NCBI GenBank assembly: GCA_031400755.1
Contig: JANNQL010000246.1
Span: forward strand, 1-64,000
Length of the DNA stretch: 64,000 bases
Source: VMSU01 sp031400755
GTDB taxonomy: Bacteria > Desulfobacterota > Desulfobulbia > Desulfobulbales > VMSU01
Direction: 5' to 3'
Of the stretch, positions 53,280-61,501 are shown piece by piece; position 1 is the first letter of the stretch; each line of letters begins with the position of its first letter. Below the pieces are notes generated by a model. It did no database searches, was not told the origin of the DNA, and worked only from the letters and a program-made list of their open reading frames with translations. Position numbers and translations under genes: made by a program.

Positions 53280-54400
53280 GTTCTGACCTCAGGAGTGGTA
53301 AGACTAAAAGAGAAGATGGCGCCCTGGCCTTCGTGACCCTCGGCCCATATCTCACCGTGATAGCGTTTGACAACGCGCTGGGCAAGGGCCAGACCAATGC
53401 CGAGGCCTGAAAATTGGTCCGGCGAATGGAGGCGTTGGAAGGGTTGGAAGAGCTTGTTAGCATAGGCCATATTGAATCCGGCGCCATTGTCCTTGATCAT
53501 GAAGGTACGCCGGCCATTCTCTAGGAGACTGTTAAACTCGATGAGGGCTTGGTCCTTGTGTTGGGTGAACTTCCAGGCGTTGGCCAGCAGGGATTCCATT
53601 AGGGCCCGCAGCAGCATGGGGTCAGCCAGGATCTTGGGCGTTGAGGCTATGGCCGTGCTGACTTTTCGACCTGGTTCGTTACGTTTCAACTCGGCGAGCA
53701 CTGATTCGGCAATGGCGCTCAAATCAACCGCCACAACCGTCAGGGTGCAGCGGGAAAAGCGGGAAAGCTCTAAGATGCTGTCGATGGTGGTCCCGATCCG
53801 CAGGCAAGCTTCCTGCACCCGGTCAAGATAGGCGCGGCCCTGTAAGTCAAGCCTATCTCCATAGTCTTCCTGCAGGGCGTGAGAAAATCCGGCAATGCCT
53901 CGCAGAGGGGTGCGAAGGTCATGGGACATGGCGGCAACGAAGGCCTCCAGTTCATCGTTGGCCATGGCAAGCTCCACGGTCCGCTTACTGATGATCATGT
54001 CGAGGTTTTCATTGAGTTGACGGACCTCTGTCTCAGCCCGAGTCCGTCCAATGATCTCCTTGTCCAGTTGGGCGATCTGTTCATGCAGGGCGCTTCTGGC
54101 TTCCTCGGCCGCCTTGGCTGAGTAGGCCAGTTGGCGGCCAATGACATGGACCAGGACGCCACCTATGACACTTACCAAGAGGACCATGCCAGCCACTGTA
54201 TAGATGGCCTTGCCAATTGTGAAGCTTTTAGCAGCTATTTTTGCCTTCTGGCTGACTTCGACCTGAAAGAGTTGGCGCAGACTGGTGACGGTCCGCAGCA
54301 CCACAACAAAAGTAATGATCAGCGCCATCAACGTAATCAGGTTGATGAAAACGAGTCGCGCCAAGTTGGAACGCAGGATATTTACGGGAAGATTCAACAC
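53276..54400 (-). CDS. Membrane histidine kinase with minimal periplasmic loop
   Basis: A 374-residue kinase. TM1 (LVFINLITLMALIITFVVVL, about 17-36) and TM2 (YTVAGMVLLVSVIGGVLVHV, about 67-86) are separated by only about 30 residues, so there is almost no room for a ligand domain. A coiled coil then leads to HisKA with phospho-His in VAAMSHDLRTPLRGIAGF and HATPase (LLANAWKFT, KDNGAGFNMAYANKLFQPFQ, GLGIGLALAQRVV). It probably starts at GTG (54400); the ribosome site is weak. It lies 44 bases after a PhnD-like binding-protein gene, suggesting that protein presents the signal. Translationally coupled to the next kinase. Confidence 0.9.
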   Translation of the reverse strand: MLNLPVNILRSNLARLVFINLITLMALIITFVVVLRTVTSLRQLFQVEVSQKAKIAAKSFTIGKAIYTVAGMVLLVSVIGGVLVHVIGRQLAYSAKAAEEARSALHEQIAQLDKEIIGRTRAETEVRQLNENLDMIISKRTVELAMANDELEAFVAAMSHDLRTPLRGIAGFSHALQEDYGDRLDLQGRAYLDRVQEACLRIGTTIDSILELSRFSRCTLTVVAVDLSAIAESVLAELKRNEPGRKVSTAIASTPKILADPMLLRALMESLLANAWKFTQHKDQALIEFNSLLENGRRTFMIKDNGAGFNMAYANKLFQPFQRLHSPDQFSGLGIGLALAQRVVKRYHGEIWAEGHEGQGAIFSFSLTTPEVRT

Positions 54401-54444
54401 GAGGCAGCGAGGATAGGGGACACGTTGAAAGGAGTGCGGCTGTC

Positions 54445-55287
54445 TTACTGGTTGGCCTGGTTCACGGTCTCGGTGATCTGCCGCAGGGAGTCATAGTCGG
54501 CATCTTTTACTGGGGACATGCCGGTGATGGTTGGTTGAATGGTGGTCAGTATCTGCGGATCATGCAGGTTGAGAAGGGAGTCGCGCAGTTTGCTGATAAG
54601 GGGCTCGGACAACTTTGAGCTGGTGACGAAAAGATGCTGCTGAATGGGCGGCGTTTTGGCCAGTATCTTCAGACCACGCCCCTGGTATGCTTCAAAGGTC
54701 TCGTCCTTGACCGCCCCGGCCGCGTAGAAACCGTTCAGCACTGCCAGGGCGACGTTGGTATGTGACCCCAGAAAATCGCTCTGGGCCAATTGCGCCTTGC
54801 CAATTCCAGCCTCTTGCAGCATGAAGCTCGGCACGACATAGCCCATGGTGGACTCATGATCAACAAAGGCGAAGCGTTGGCCGGCCAGTTCCGCCAAGGT
54901 CTTGATGGGAGAATCGGCCTTGACGATAATCGCCCCGTAGAAGGATGGTTTACCGCGGATCTCCAGACAGGCCAGGAGCGGTTTCTTGCCATAAACTCTT
55001 GTCATGTCCACGTAGGTATTAGGCCCCATATAGGCAAAGTCCATCTCGTCTTTGCCGACCGAGTCGATATGATGTTGAAAACTGCTAGAGATCCTGACCT
55101 CGACTGATTGCCCGGTTTCTTTACTCAGATACTGGGTAAGGGGGGTGAATTTCTTGTGGAGTTCCGGGGCGGGCAAAAAGGGATGGACCAGCATGGTGAG
55201 TTTTTGGGCGGCTTGCCCTGGCAGGGGACAGGACAGAGGCCACAGCACAATGAGTGCAAGCAGCAGCGAGGCGGGGGGTGCTTTCAT
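54445..55287 (-). CDS. PhnD-like periplasmic substrate-binding protein (second copy)
   Basis: A 280-residue exported protein: signal peptide to about residue 26, then the phosphate/phosphite/phosphonate-binding type fold with MLVHPFLPAPELHKKFTPL, DEMDFAYMGPNTYVDMTR, VKADSPIKTLAELAGQRFAF, VDHESTMGYVVPSFMLQEAG and AGAVKDETFEAYQ. It closely resembles the protein encoded just upstream, so it is a tandem duplication. AAGGAG precedes the ATG. No permease or ATPase gene is present, while two sensor kinases follow; a sensory role is inferred. Ligand unknown. Confidence 0.88.
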   Translation of the reverse strand: MKAPPASLLLALIVLWPLSCPLPGQAAQKLTMLVHPFLPAPELHKKFTPLTQYLSKETGQSVEVRISSSFQHHIDSVGKDEMDFAYMGPNTYVDMTRVYGKKPLLACLEIRGKPSFYGAIIVKADSPIKTLAELAGQRFAFVDHESTMGYVVPSFMLQEAGIGKAQLAQSDFLGSHTNVALAVLNGFYAAGAVKDETFEAYQGRGLKILAKTPPIQQHLFVTSSKLSEPLISKLRDSLLNLHDPQILTTIQPTITGMSPVKDADYDSLRQITETVNQANQ

Positions 55288-55382
55288 AAAAAAAACTCCT
55301 TGGAAGGGCTATGGTTAGCCGGGGTTGGTTTCAGCTTTGTGCCGATCAGCAGGTGGCGGACTTGACTGTGTTTGATGGCGCC

Positions 55383-56222
55383 TCATTTATCGGCTTGGTT
55401 GATAGTCTGCATGACTTGGCGCAGGGTGTTGTAATCCGCATCCTTGACCGGGACAAAACCAGTGAGGGTTGACTGGATGGCGGTCAGGATCGGCTTGTCT
55501 TTGAGCTTAAGCAGGGACTCTCGCAGTGTAGCCACCAGGGACTCCGGCATTTGGGGGTTGGCCACGATGATGTGTTCTTGTATCGGCGGGCTCTTGGCCA
55601 GCATCTTCAGGCCGCGCTCCTTATAGGCGTCATAGGTCTCGTCCTTGACCGCCCCGGCCTCATAGAAGCCGTTCAGTACGCCGAGGGCGACGTTGGTATG
55701 AGATTTCAAAAAATCACCCTGGGCCAATTGATTTTCTTTTACCCCGGCCTCTTGCAGCATGAAGATCGGCAGGACATAGCCCATGGTGGACTCACGATCA
55801 ACAAAGGCTAAGCGTTTGCCGGCCAGTTCCGCCAAGGTATTGATAGAGGAATCGGCCTTGACGATAATCATGCCGTGCAAAAACGTTTTGCCATTGACCT
55901 CTTGGCAGGCCAAGGCAGGTTTATCCCCATATTTCTTGGTCATCTCTACATAGGCGACCGGCCCCATATAGGCCAGGTCCATCTGGTCTTTGCCGACTGA
56001 ATCGATATGTTGCTGGTAATTTTGGGAAATTTTTATGTCGATCCTCTTGCCGGTCTCCTTGCTCAGATAATCGACCAGCGGGGTGAATTTTTTGTAAAGT
56101 TCCGGGGGCGGCAGAAAGGGATGGATCAGCAGGGTAAGTTGTTGTTGGCTGGCCAAGGCCTGGAGAGGACAGAGGCAACAGAGGGTAACGATCGTCAGCA
56201 GAAGGGAGGCGTTTTTTTTCAT
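55383..56222 (-). CDS. PhnD-like periplasmic substrate-binding protein (first copy)
   Basis: A 279-residue paralogue of the preceding entry with signal peptide LLTIVTLCCLCPLQALA, LLIHPFLPPPELYKKFTPL, DQMDLAYMGPVAYVEMTKK, VKADSSINTLAELAGKRLAF, VDRESTMGYVLPIFMLQEAG and AGAVKDETYDAYKERGL. A GAGGAATT ribosome site precedes the ATG. The two copies differ mainly at scattered surface positions, so they may bind related but different ligands. About 47 bases separate it from the response-regulator gene upstream. Confidence 0.88.
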   Translation of the reverse strand: MKKNASLLLTIVTLCCLCPLQALASQQQLTLLIHPFLPPPELYKKFTPLVDYLSKETGKRIDIKISQNYQQHIDSVGKDQMDLAYMGPVAYVEMTKKYGDKPALACQEVNGKTFLHGMIIVKADSSINTLAELAGKRLAFVDRESTMGYVLPIFMLQEAGVKENQLAQGDFLKSHTNVALGVLNGFYEAGAVKDETYDAYKERGLKMLAKSPPIQEHIIVANPQMPESLVATLRESLLKLKDKPILTAIQSTLTGFVPVKDADYNTLRQVMQTINQADK

Positions 56223-56269
56223 GGGGAATTCCTCGAAAAGATTTTTAGCGATGGGTATTTGCCATTATT

Positions 56270-56710
56270 TCAGTGTGAACGCTGCACTTCATTCAAAAGC
56301 AACCAGTACATGCCCAGCTGGCCTATGGCCTCGGTGAACTGCTCAAACGACACTGGTTTACGGACATAGCTGTTGGCGCCATTCCTATAGGATTTGATTT
56401 TGTCCTCGTCTTCATTGGAGGTGGTAAGCACGATGACCGGCAGGAGTCTGGTTCGTTCATTTTGGCGAATCTGCTTTAGGACCTCATGGCCGTTAATTTT
56501 AGGCAGATTCAGGTCGAGGAGGATGATGTACGGAAGATTGATTTCTTGTTGCCCGGCACAACTGCCGGTGCCAAGCAGATAGTCCAGGGCCTCGACGCCA
56601 TCCCGTGCCACCACCACCGTATTCAGGATGTTGTTTTTCTTGAGGGCCCGCCTGGTCAAGGCCTCGTCATCGGCATTGTCTTCAATGAGTAGAATCGTTT
56701 TATTGTCCAT
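56270..56710 (-). CDS. Rcp1-like single-domain response regulator
   Basis: A 146-residue receiver of the long type found with phytochrome-like kinases. Acidic pocket ILLIEDNADDEALTRRAL, inserted loop LDYLLGTGSCAGQQEINLPY, phospho-acceptor Asp in IILLDLNLPKINGHEV, switch Thr in VIVLTTSNEDEDKI, and Lys in SYVRKPVSFEQF. From the ATG at 56710; the frame upstream to 56866 overlaps bpt and was rejected. It is the first gene of the PhnD-kinase operon and a likely phosphate acceptor for both kinases. Confidence 0.9.
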   Translation of the reverse strand: MDNKTILLIEDNADDEALTRRALKKNNILNTVVVARDGVEALDYLLGTGSCAGQQEINLPYIILLDLNLPKINGHEVLKQIRQNERTRLLPVIVLTTSNEDEDKIKSYRNGANSYVRKPVSFEQFTEAIGQLGMYWLLLNEVQRSH

Positions 56711-56723
56711 GCTGTACCACTTT

Positions 56724-57425
56724 TTATTTTCGAGGTTGTTTGAGCCACTGTCCGTTTTGTAACAAAAAATGGGGTTTAAAATGGGCCTTGTAACGCATGG
56801 CGTCAATCTCACTAATAAAGTAGCCAAGATACACGTGATCGATATGCTGTGAAAGGGCGTAGTCAATCAGGGTGAGAATATTGTAGGTGCCAGGACTGCG
56901 CCAGGCCTCATCCGGGTCAAAATAAAAATAGACACAGTTGATCGCCTTTTGCGAGAGGTCGATGATTGACACCCCGATCAAGTGATCTTCGTGCCAGAAT
57001 TCCAGTTCAAAGGTGGTCCCCATGCTGTTGATGAAAAAACCGGCGTAATAATCAAGGGCCGAGCTGCCCTTGTCGGGAAAGCGTCGTTGCAGAAACTTGT
57101 CGCAGAGGGACAACTTCTGGCTGTTGATCTGAATCGGCGCCAATTTGGTGGTGAGGTCCTGGTTGCGAACCATGGCCCTTTTTTGGCTGCGATTCGCGAC
57201 AAATTGCTCAGGCTGTAGACGAATGGGGACGCATGAATGGCAATCAGAGCAGGCCATGGTGTAGAGGTAATTGCCGTTACGCCGGAACCCTGCCGCCAGA
57301 AACAGGTCTATGGTCCTGTCCGGTAGAGTCCCAAAATGGGCCTGTCGATACACGGCCTGGAACGGTCGACCGTAGGGGCAGTCGAGCTGGACATCATAAA
57401 AATATTTGGCCAAGGTGTTGCTCAT
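56724..57425 (-). CDS. bpt: Aspartate/glutamate leucyltransferase (arginyltransferase family)
   Basis: Transfers Leu from Leu-tRNA to N-terminal acidic residues, marking proteins for ClpAP degradation (bacterial N-degron pathway). The 233-residue protein has the N-terminal Cys-rich domain (YTMACSDCHSCVPIRLQPEQF, SQKRAMVRNQDL), the ATE C-terminal domain (DYYAGFFINSMGTTFELEFW, VYFYFDPDEAWRSPGTYNIL) and the closing YLGYFISEIDAMRYKAHFKPH motif. Its ATG overlaps the stop of the preceding unknown gene by one base, so the two are coupled. Bpt versus Ate specificity is inferred from bacterial origin. Confidence 0.88.
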   Translation of the reverse strand: MSNTLAKYFYDVQLDCPYGRPFQAVYRQAHFGTLPDRTIDLFLAAGFRRNGNYLYTMACSDCHSCVPIRLQPEQFVANRSQKRAMVRNQDLTTKLAPIQINSQKLSLCDKFLQRRFPDKGSSALDYYAGFFINSMGTTFELEFWHEDHLIGVSIIDLSQKAINCVYFYFDPDEAWRSPGTYNILTLIDYALSQHIDHVYLGYFISEIDAMRYKAHFKPHFLLQNGQWLKQPRK

Positions 57426-57805
57426 TAAAGCATCAGATGGTTGATTAAATCTTCTAACTCATTGGGCGCACCTTTCTGATAGTCTATAGGGTCGAGGAGG
57501 ACGGACATATAAAAGACGCTGTCCAGTCTGAGTGCCCTGTCCGCATCAAAGGAAAACCCGCCGACGCGTTCCAGTACCAAGGCGTTGAGGTGGGGAGGAA
57601 GCTCATTAGGCGGACGCACCTTTTCTGGCAATTCGCTCAACAGAATGGCCTTCTGCCGGAGTTGATCATAATAGCCCTGCTGATCGCCGTTTTCGTACAG
57701 GAGCGAATGGGCAGTCATTTCTAAATTGCGGATTTTTGCGGCTGCGGCACTCAAAATGGCGATAATTTTTTTGGTAGCGATTTGATGATAATCGGTTGAT
57801 TCCAT
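57425..57805 (-). CDS. Hypothetical protein upstream of bpt
   Basis: A 126-residue soluble, helix-rich, slightly acidic protein with no family I recognise. It starts ESTDYHQIATKKIIAILSAA and has a proline-bearing middle (LPEKVRPPNELPPHLNALVL). It has no signal peptide or membrane helix. The stop overlaps the bpt start (TAATG), a strong sign that it is real and co-translated. It could assist the N-degron transferase; this is only suggested by position. Confidence 0.65.
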   Translation of the reverse strand: MESTDYHQIATKKIIAILSAAAAKIRNLEMTAHSLLYENGDQQGYYDQLRQKAILLSELPEKVRPPNELPPHLNALVLERVGGFSFDADRALRLDSVFYMSVLLDPIDYQKGAPNELEDLINHLML

Positions 57806-58154
57806 GGGCAGGCGGTGTGTTAATATTTGTTATAAGTATCACGCTGTGGTGGATTTTTTGTATGCTACCATATCAGGTATAAAGCTACTAATTTTTTTTT
57901 TAAAAAAAAGTTGACATGATTCAGTTGATTGACCGATACTAAATTAGCAAAATATGTTTTTTCAGTTGAAGTCTAAGCGCCGTTTTGCCGATCAGGTCAC
58001 TTAATGTGCGGGATTATTATAACTATGCTGCGCGTTACCCCGAAATGAAAAATTGTACACACTAATTGAGAAAATGTTCCAGGCCAGTTGTAGTTGTATT
58101 GACATTGAAAAACATCAAGGCCATCCCCTTGGTCTACCCTGGAGACGGATTCTT
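57806..58154. other. AT-rich intergenic region before the PilZ gene
   Basis: Contains an oligo-T/oligo-A stretch (57891-57909) just before a promoter-like region. A TTG at 58053 could extend the PilZ protein by 34 residues, but this part has no ribosome site or family similarity, so I treat it as leader. Confidence 0.5.
57911..57958 (+). promoter_or_regulatory. Candidate promoter(s) of the PilZ gene
   Basis: A perfect TTGACA (57911-57916) sits right after an A/T tract and could pair with GATACT (57935-57940). An overlapping option is TTGACC (57929-57934) with TATGTT (57953-57958), 18 bases apart. Confidence 0.45.
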
Positions 58155-58559
58155 ATGGATGCCGAAACAGATCTTGCGGAGCAGAGGAAAAGCACACGTT
58201 ATCGGGTAGGAGATAATGCCTATGCCCTTTTAAAGCAACCGCAATACAAGGAGTTGGGCAAGATTATTGATATCAGTCGTAGTGGTATTTCATTCCACTG
58301 TATTAATCAAGGGGATTGGGACGTCGATTCTTTTGAGATTGATATATTCATCGGTCACGAGCAGAACAATTGCCTGTCCGAACAAATCATCCTAAAAAAT
58401 ATCCCCTTGAAGCCGATTGCTTATTGTCATGATAACGATAGTGAACCTAAACCATCGACCATGATGCTGCGCTGCGGGGTAGAGTTCGGCAGACTGGATT
58501 CGGACCAGCGGGCAATACTTGATCTCTTTATTCTGCGGCATGGTTTTGTTGACGTCTGA
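58155..58559 (+). CDS. PilZ-domain c-di-GMP-binding protein
   Basis: A 134-residue protein from the ATG at 58155 (MDAETDLAEQRKSTRYRV), chosen because GGAG lies upstream and the PilZ motif follows at once. The c-di-GMP motif RxxxR is RKSTR and the second motif is DISRSGISFHC (D-x-S-x-x-G). The C-terminal MLRCGVEFGRLDSDQRAIL completes the barrel. It is a likely receptor for c-di-GMP made by the GGDEF proteins in this window. Output partner unknown. Confidence 0.85.
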   Translation: MDAETDLAEQRKSTRYRVGDNAYALLKQPQYKELGKIIDISRSGISFHCINQGDWDVDSFEIDIFIGHEQNNCLSEQIILKNIPLKPIAYCHDNDSEPKPSTMMLRCGVEFGRLDSDQRAILDLFILRHGFVDV

Positions 58560-58635
58560 TTAACAATGTATTTTTTTTTGCGGTGGAGTCAAAAAAACAG
58601 CGCCAGTAGGTACTTAAATATACAAACAAAAAAAA

Positions 58636-58661
58636 ACCGGCATTGCTGCCGGTTTTTTTTT
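58636..58661. terminator. Bidirectional terminator between the PilZ and MCP genes
   Basis: ACCGGCA and TGCCGGT form a 7-bp stem with a TTGC loop. It is flanked by nine A on the left and nine T on the right, so it can end both converging transcripts. Confidence 0.9.
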
Positions 58662-58716
58662 GTTTTAAGGTGTTATGAGTGGCCGTAAATTGCCCCTCAT
58701 TTAATAAATGATTAGC

Positions 58717-60213
58717 TCAAAAATCTTGAAAATTTGAATCGTCGTTATCCATGGGAATGATTTCTTCGGGCTTAACCGCCTTTGCTTTTTTGGGGATGGG
58801 CCCGGCAATCTGCAATTTCCTGGCCGGGGGCGTGGGGCTTTTTCTATGCTGAGGAGTTGACGCATTTGGCCTTCTTGGCAATAGGGTGCCTTCTCTGGAC
58901 GATGATGTCTGCACGCTACCAATAACATCTTCAAGTTTTTCGACAACTGCCTCCAGTTTGTCAGCCTGGGAACTCATCTCTTGACTCAAGGCGGCGGACT
59001 CCTCGGCATTGGCCGCTGTTTGTTGTACCACATCATCCATTTGGGCGACCGCCTTGTTGATCTGCCCGATCCCCTGCGCCTGTTGGGCAGAAGCGGTGGC
59101 GATACCGCCGATCAGATCATTCATCTTGCCCACACTGTCTGCGACCTGCGAAAAGGCGGCATGGGTTTTATCCACTAACCCTGAGCCATCTTTGACTTTA
59201 TTGATGGTGCCTTCGATCATCTGGGCGGTGTTCTTGGCAGCCTCGGCGGCCCGCATTGCCAGACTCCTTACTTCATCGGCCACGACGGCGAACCCAGCCC
59301 CGGCCTCACCGGCCCGCGCTGCCTCAACGGCGGCATTTAAAGCCAACAGATTGGTCTGGAAGGCGATTTCATCAATTGTCTTGATAATCTTGGAAGTCTC
59401 CTGGCTGGACCTGGATATCTCCTGCATCGCGCCGATCACCTCGGACATGGATTGGTTCGCTTGCCCTACCACCTGTTTGGCTGTCTTGGTCAGCGATTCA
59501 ACCGCCCTGGTGTTTTCAACATTTTGGGCCGTGATGGACGATATTTCCTCAAGGGAGGATGACGTTTCTTCAAGGGCCGCGGCCTGCGATGAAGTGCCGC
59601 TCGCCAAGTCCTGACTGGTAAGCGACATCTGGGCAGAACCGGAAGCAACCCGCCTTGAACTCTCGCTGATTTCTTCCATGGCGTCGTATAGAGGTTTAGT
59701 GTGACGCCGAATGACAAAAAATAAGGCCCCCGTCATCAAAAATCCGCCAAGCAAGACAGCTGCCCCGGTGGTCAGCATATCATGCTTGAGTTGAGCAGAC
59801 AGGCTGATGGTGCTGTAGCAGAACTTGAGTCGTCCGAGGGTCGCCTTGCCTTCCTGGTCCTTGATTTCTCGTTCAACCAGGACTGATTCAGGGGTTGTCG
59901 GTTTCTCTTGACTTTTGGTGGTGAGAATGGTCCCCTTTCCGTCCAAAAACACGACCCACTCGACATCCATGTCTTTGATAGCCTCCTGGACAAAGACGTC
60001 GAGGGCAGGATAATCATAGTTGCTGATGTAAGGAGCGCTGATCTTTTCAAAAAGAGAGACAAGGGCGAGCGCCTTGGATTCAAGTGCGTCATGCATGAGG
60101 AGATGACTTCGGTTCATCATGAACGCCCCCAGACCCATTAGCAGGATCGCAGTCATCAAGACGGTTGCCATAAGAATTTTGGCACGCAAGGTCTTTGGTC
60201 TAAGGGTTGCCAT
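58717..60213 (-). CDS. Methyl-accepting chemotaxis protein with CheR-tether pentapeptide
   Basis: A 498-residue chemoreceptor. TM1 is at about 11-30 (ILMATVLMTAILLMGLGAFM), followed by a roughly 120-residue periplasmic sensor (DYPALDVFVQEAIKDMDVEW), TM2 near 148-168 (GAAVLLGGFLMTGALFFVI) and a cytoplasmic signalling helix pair with the hairpin tip EIAFQTNLLALNAAVEAARA. The C-terminus is a Pro/Lys-rich linker ending NFQDF, which fits the x-[HFYW]-x-x-[HFYW] CheR/CheB docking motif. AAGGAG precedes the ATG. The PstS-like gene upstream may supply its ligand-binding partner. No che genes are adjacent. Confidence 0.92.
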   Translation of the reverse strand: MATLRPKTLRAKILMATVLMTAILLMGLGAFMMNRSHLLMHDALESKALALVSLFEKISAPYISNYDYPALDVFVQEAIKDMDVEWVVFLDGKGTILTTKSQEKPTTPESVLVEREIKDQEGKATLGRLKFCYSTISLSAQLKHDMLTTGAAVLLGGFLMTGALFFVIRRHTKPLYDAMEEISESSRRVASGSAQMSLTSQDLASGTSSQAAALEETSSSLEEISSITAQNVENTRAVESLTKTAKQVVGQANQSMSEVIGAMQEISRSSQETSKIIKTIDEIAFQTNLLALNAAVEAARAGEAGAGFAVVADEVRSLAMRAAEAAKNTAQMIEGTINKVKDGSGLVDKTHAAFSQVADSVGKMNDLIGGIATASAQQAQGIGQINKAVAQMDDVVQQTAANAEESAALSQEMSSQADKLEAVVEKLEDVIGSVQTSSSREGTLLPRRPNASTPQHRKSPTPPARKLQIAGPIPKKAKAVKPEEIIPMDNDDSNFQDF

Positions 60214-60291
60214 CTTACACTCCTTAATTTTATGTCAATGTTTGAGCCTTTGCCCCTGAAGGTCAGGACTTAAAGCGATGAAAGGGAAGTT

Positions 60292-61068
60292 TTATTTGAC
60301 GATAAACTGTTGGCCCTCGCCACGGATATAGTCGAGCATTTTTTTGACGCCGCCAGCCGGCTCGCCTTTGGTTATCAAGGTGATTGGTCTGCCAACTTCC
60401 GGGATCTCCGGGGCATTGATCGTTGCATCAACTTTTGACATCGGTCCCAGGCAAACTGCCCCTGAGGTAGCGACCACTTTAGTCTTCATCTCGTCGGCAG
60501 TGGTTGATTCCACGGCATCCTTGGCATACTCGGCGCCATCCATGATTTGTTTCTGGAAGACTTTGAGGGTGCCAGGAACTTTGGTCCCGGTCACAAGAAC
60601 GATCGGCAGGCTAGGACCGCCAACCTCAGACCAGTTTTTGGCCTTACCCGTAAAGATAGCGACAAGTTGTTCCTTGGAAAGACTCTTTACCGTAACATCC
60701 TTATTGGTTAATACCTTGACCACATCTTTGCCGATTACCCGATTTTTGTAGAGGCCTTTATCTGCAATGGCGTAGCCTGCTTTTTCCATCATGTCCATCC
60801 AGTCGGGAAAGGTGACCCCACCGGCCGCAGCATCAATCAGGCCGGCGTCCAGGTCTTTCAAGGCCTGTTCAGGGCCATTTGAAATAATTGTCAAGTTAAC
60901 GCCAATGGCCTTGGCCATCGGCTCTTTGATTTTATTGAAAATATTTTCAGTGGGTGCGGCGCCTGCACCAACTTTTACCTCTTCAGCCCAGGCCGTTCCG
61001 GCAATGCTACCGGTAAGGACCAATGCCATAATCACTTTGCATGAACTCGAAAGCCAAGGTCTTGACAT
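60292..61068 (-). CDS. PstS-like periplasmic substrate-binding protein, orphan
   Basis: A 258-residue exported protein with a signal peptide (IMALVLTGSIAGTAWA) and a type II periplasmic binding fold of the phosphate-binding class: VGAGAAPTENIFNKIKEPM, NGPEQALKDLDAGLIDAAAG, LSKEQLVAIFTGKAKNWSEV, GTLKVFQKQIMDGAEYA, ATSGAVCLGPM, and C-terminal GGVKKMLDYIRGEGQQFI. It has GAGGAG before the ATG. No transporter genes are present; the chemoreceptor gene follows after 78 bases on the same strand. A role in phosphate or related-anion taxis is inferred. Confidence 0.87.
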   Translation of the reverse strand: MSRPWLSSSCKVIMALVLTGSIAGTAWAEEVKVGAGAAPTENIFNKIKEPMAKAIGVNLTIISNGPEQALKDLDAGLIDAAAGGVTFPDWMDMMEKAGYAIADKGLYKNRVIGKDVVKVLTNKDVTVKSLSKEQLVAIFTGKAKNWSEVGGPSLPIVLVTGTKVPGTLKVFQKQIMDGAEYAKDAVESTTADEMKTKVVATSGAVCLGPMSKVDATINAPEIPEVGRPITLITKGEPAGGVKKMLDYIRGEGQQFIVK

Positions 61069-61333
61069 AATCTACTCCTCTAGTAATGGTTAGTTGCAGT
61101 TATAATGATAAGAGCCGCTCTCTTTTCATCTCATGAAAACTTGGAACGTCTTTAAAGAGGATTATTGCCGTACAAAATAGCATATTGTGGTAATGGCCCC
61201 CTTTCTTTGCTAATAATTAGTTTAGGGGATGGGTCTAGCAAGTGTCAATTTTTTTTTGAGGGAAGGGTGTTTTAGTGAAAATTGCCATGCTGCGCTAAAA
61301 CAGTGGCCAAATTGGGTCAAATTTAGTAGATAG

Positions 61334-61363
61334 AACTCCGCACTAAAAAAATAGTGCGGAGTT
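61334..61363. repeat. Perfect 12-bp hairpin in the MCP/folE2 intergenic region
   Basis: AACTCCGCACTA and TAGTGCGGAGTT flank a six-A loop. Neither strand has a T-run directly after it. The rest of the 433-base gap (61069-61501) holds no gene apart from the 53-bp element. Confidence 0.65.
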
Positions 61364-61426
61364 AAAAAGTTGAACTAAGCCGTTGTCAATAAATTACTGT
61401 AACACACCATGCGTGGCAACGGCATA

Positions 61427-61479
61427 AGGGGCCGTACAGGCAAGGCCAAATCTGTAATGGTTGTTTTGTAACGGCCCCT
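61427..61479. repeat. 53-bp element with inverted ends, copy 2
   Basis: Ends AGGGGCCGTA and TAACGGCCCCT are inverted copies, with a centre that aligns with copy 1 at 32130-32182 without gaps. It ends 22 bases before the folE2 ATG, in the place where the N-terminal codons of a full-length FolE2 would be expected. Confidence 0.7.
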
Positions 61480-61501
61480 AAATGCGTAATATGGTGAAAA
61501 A

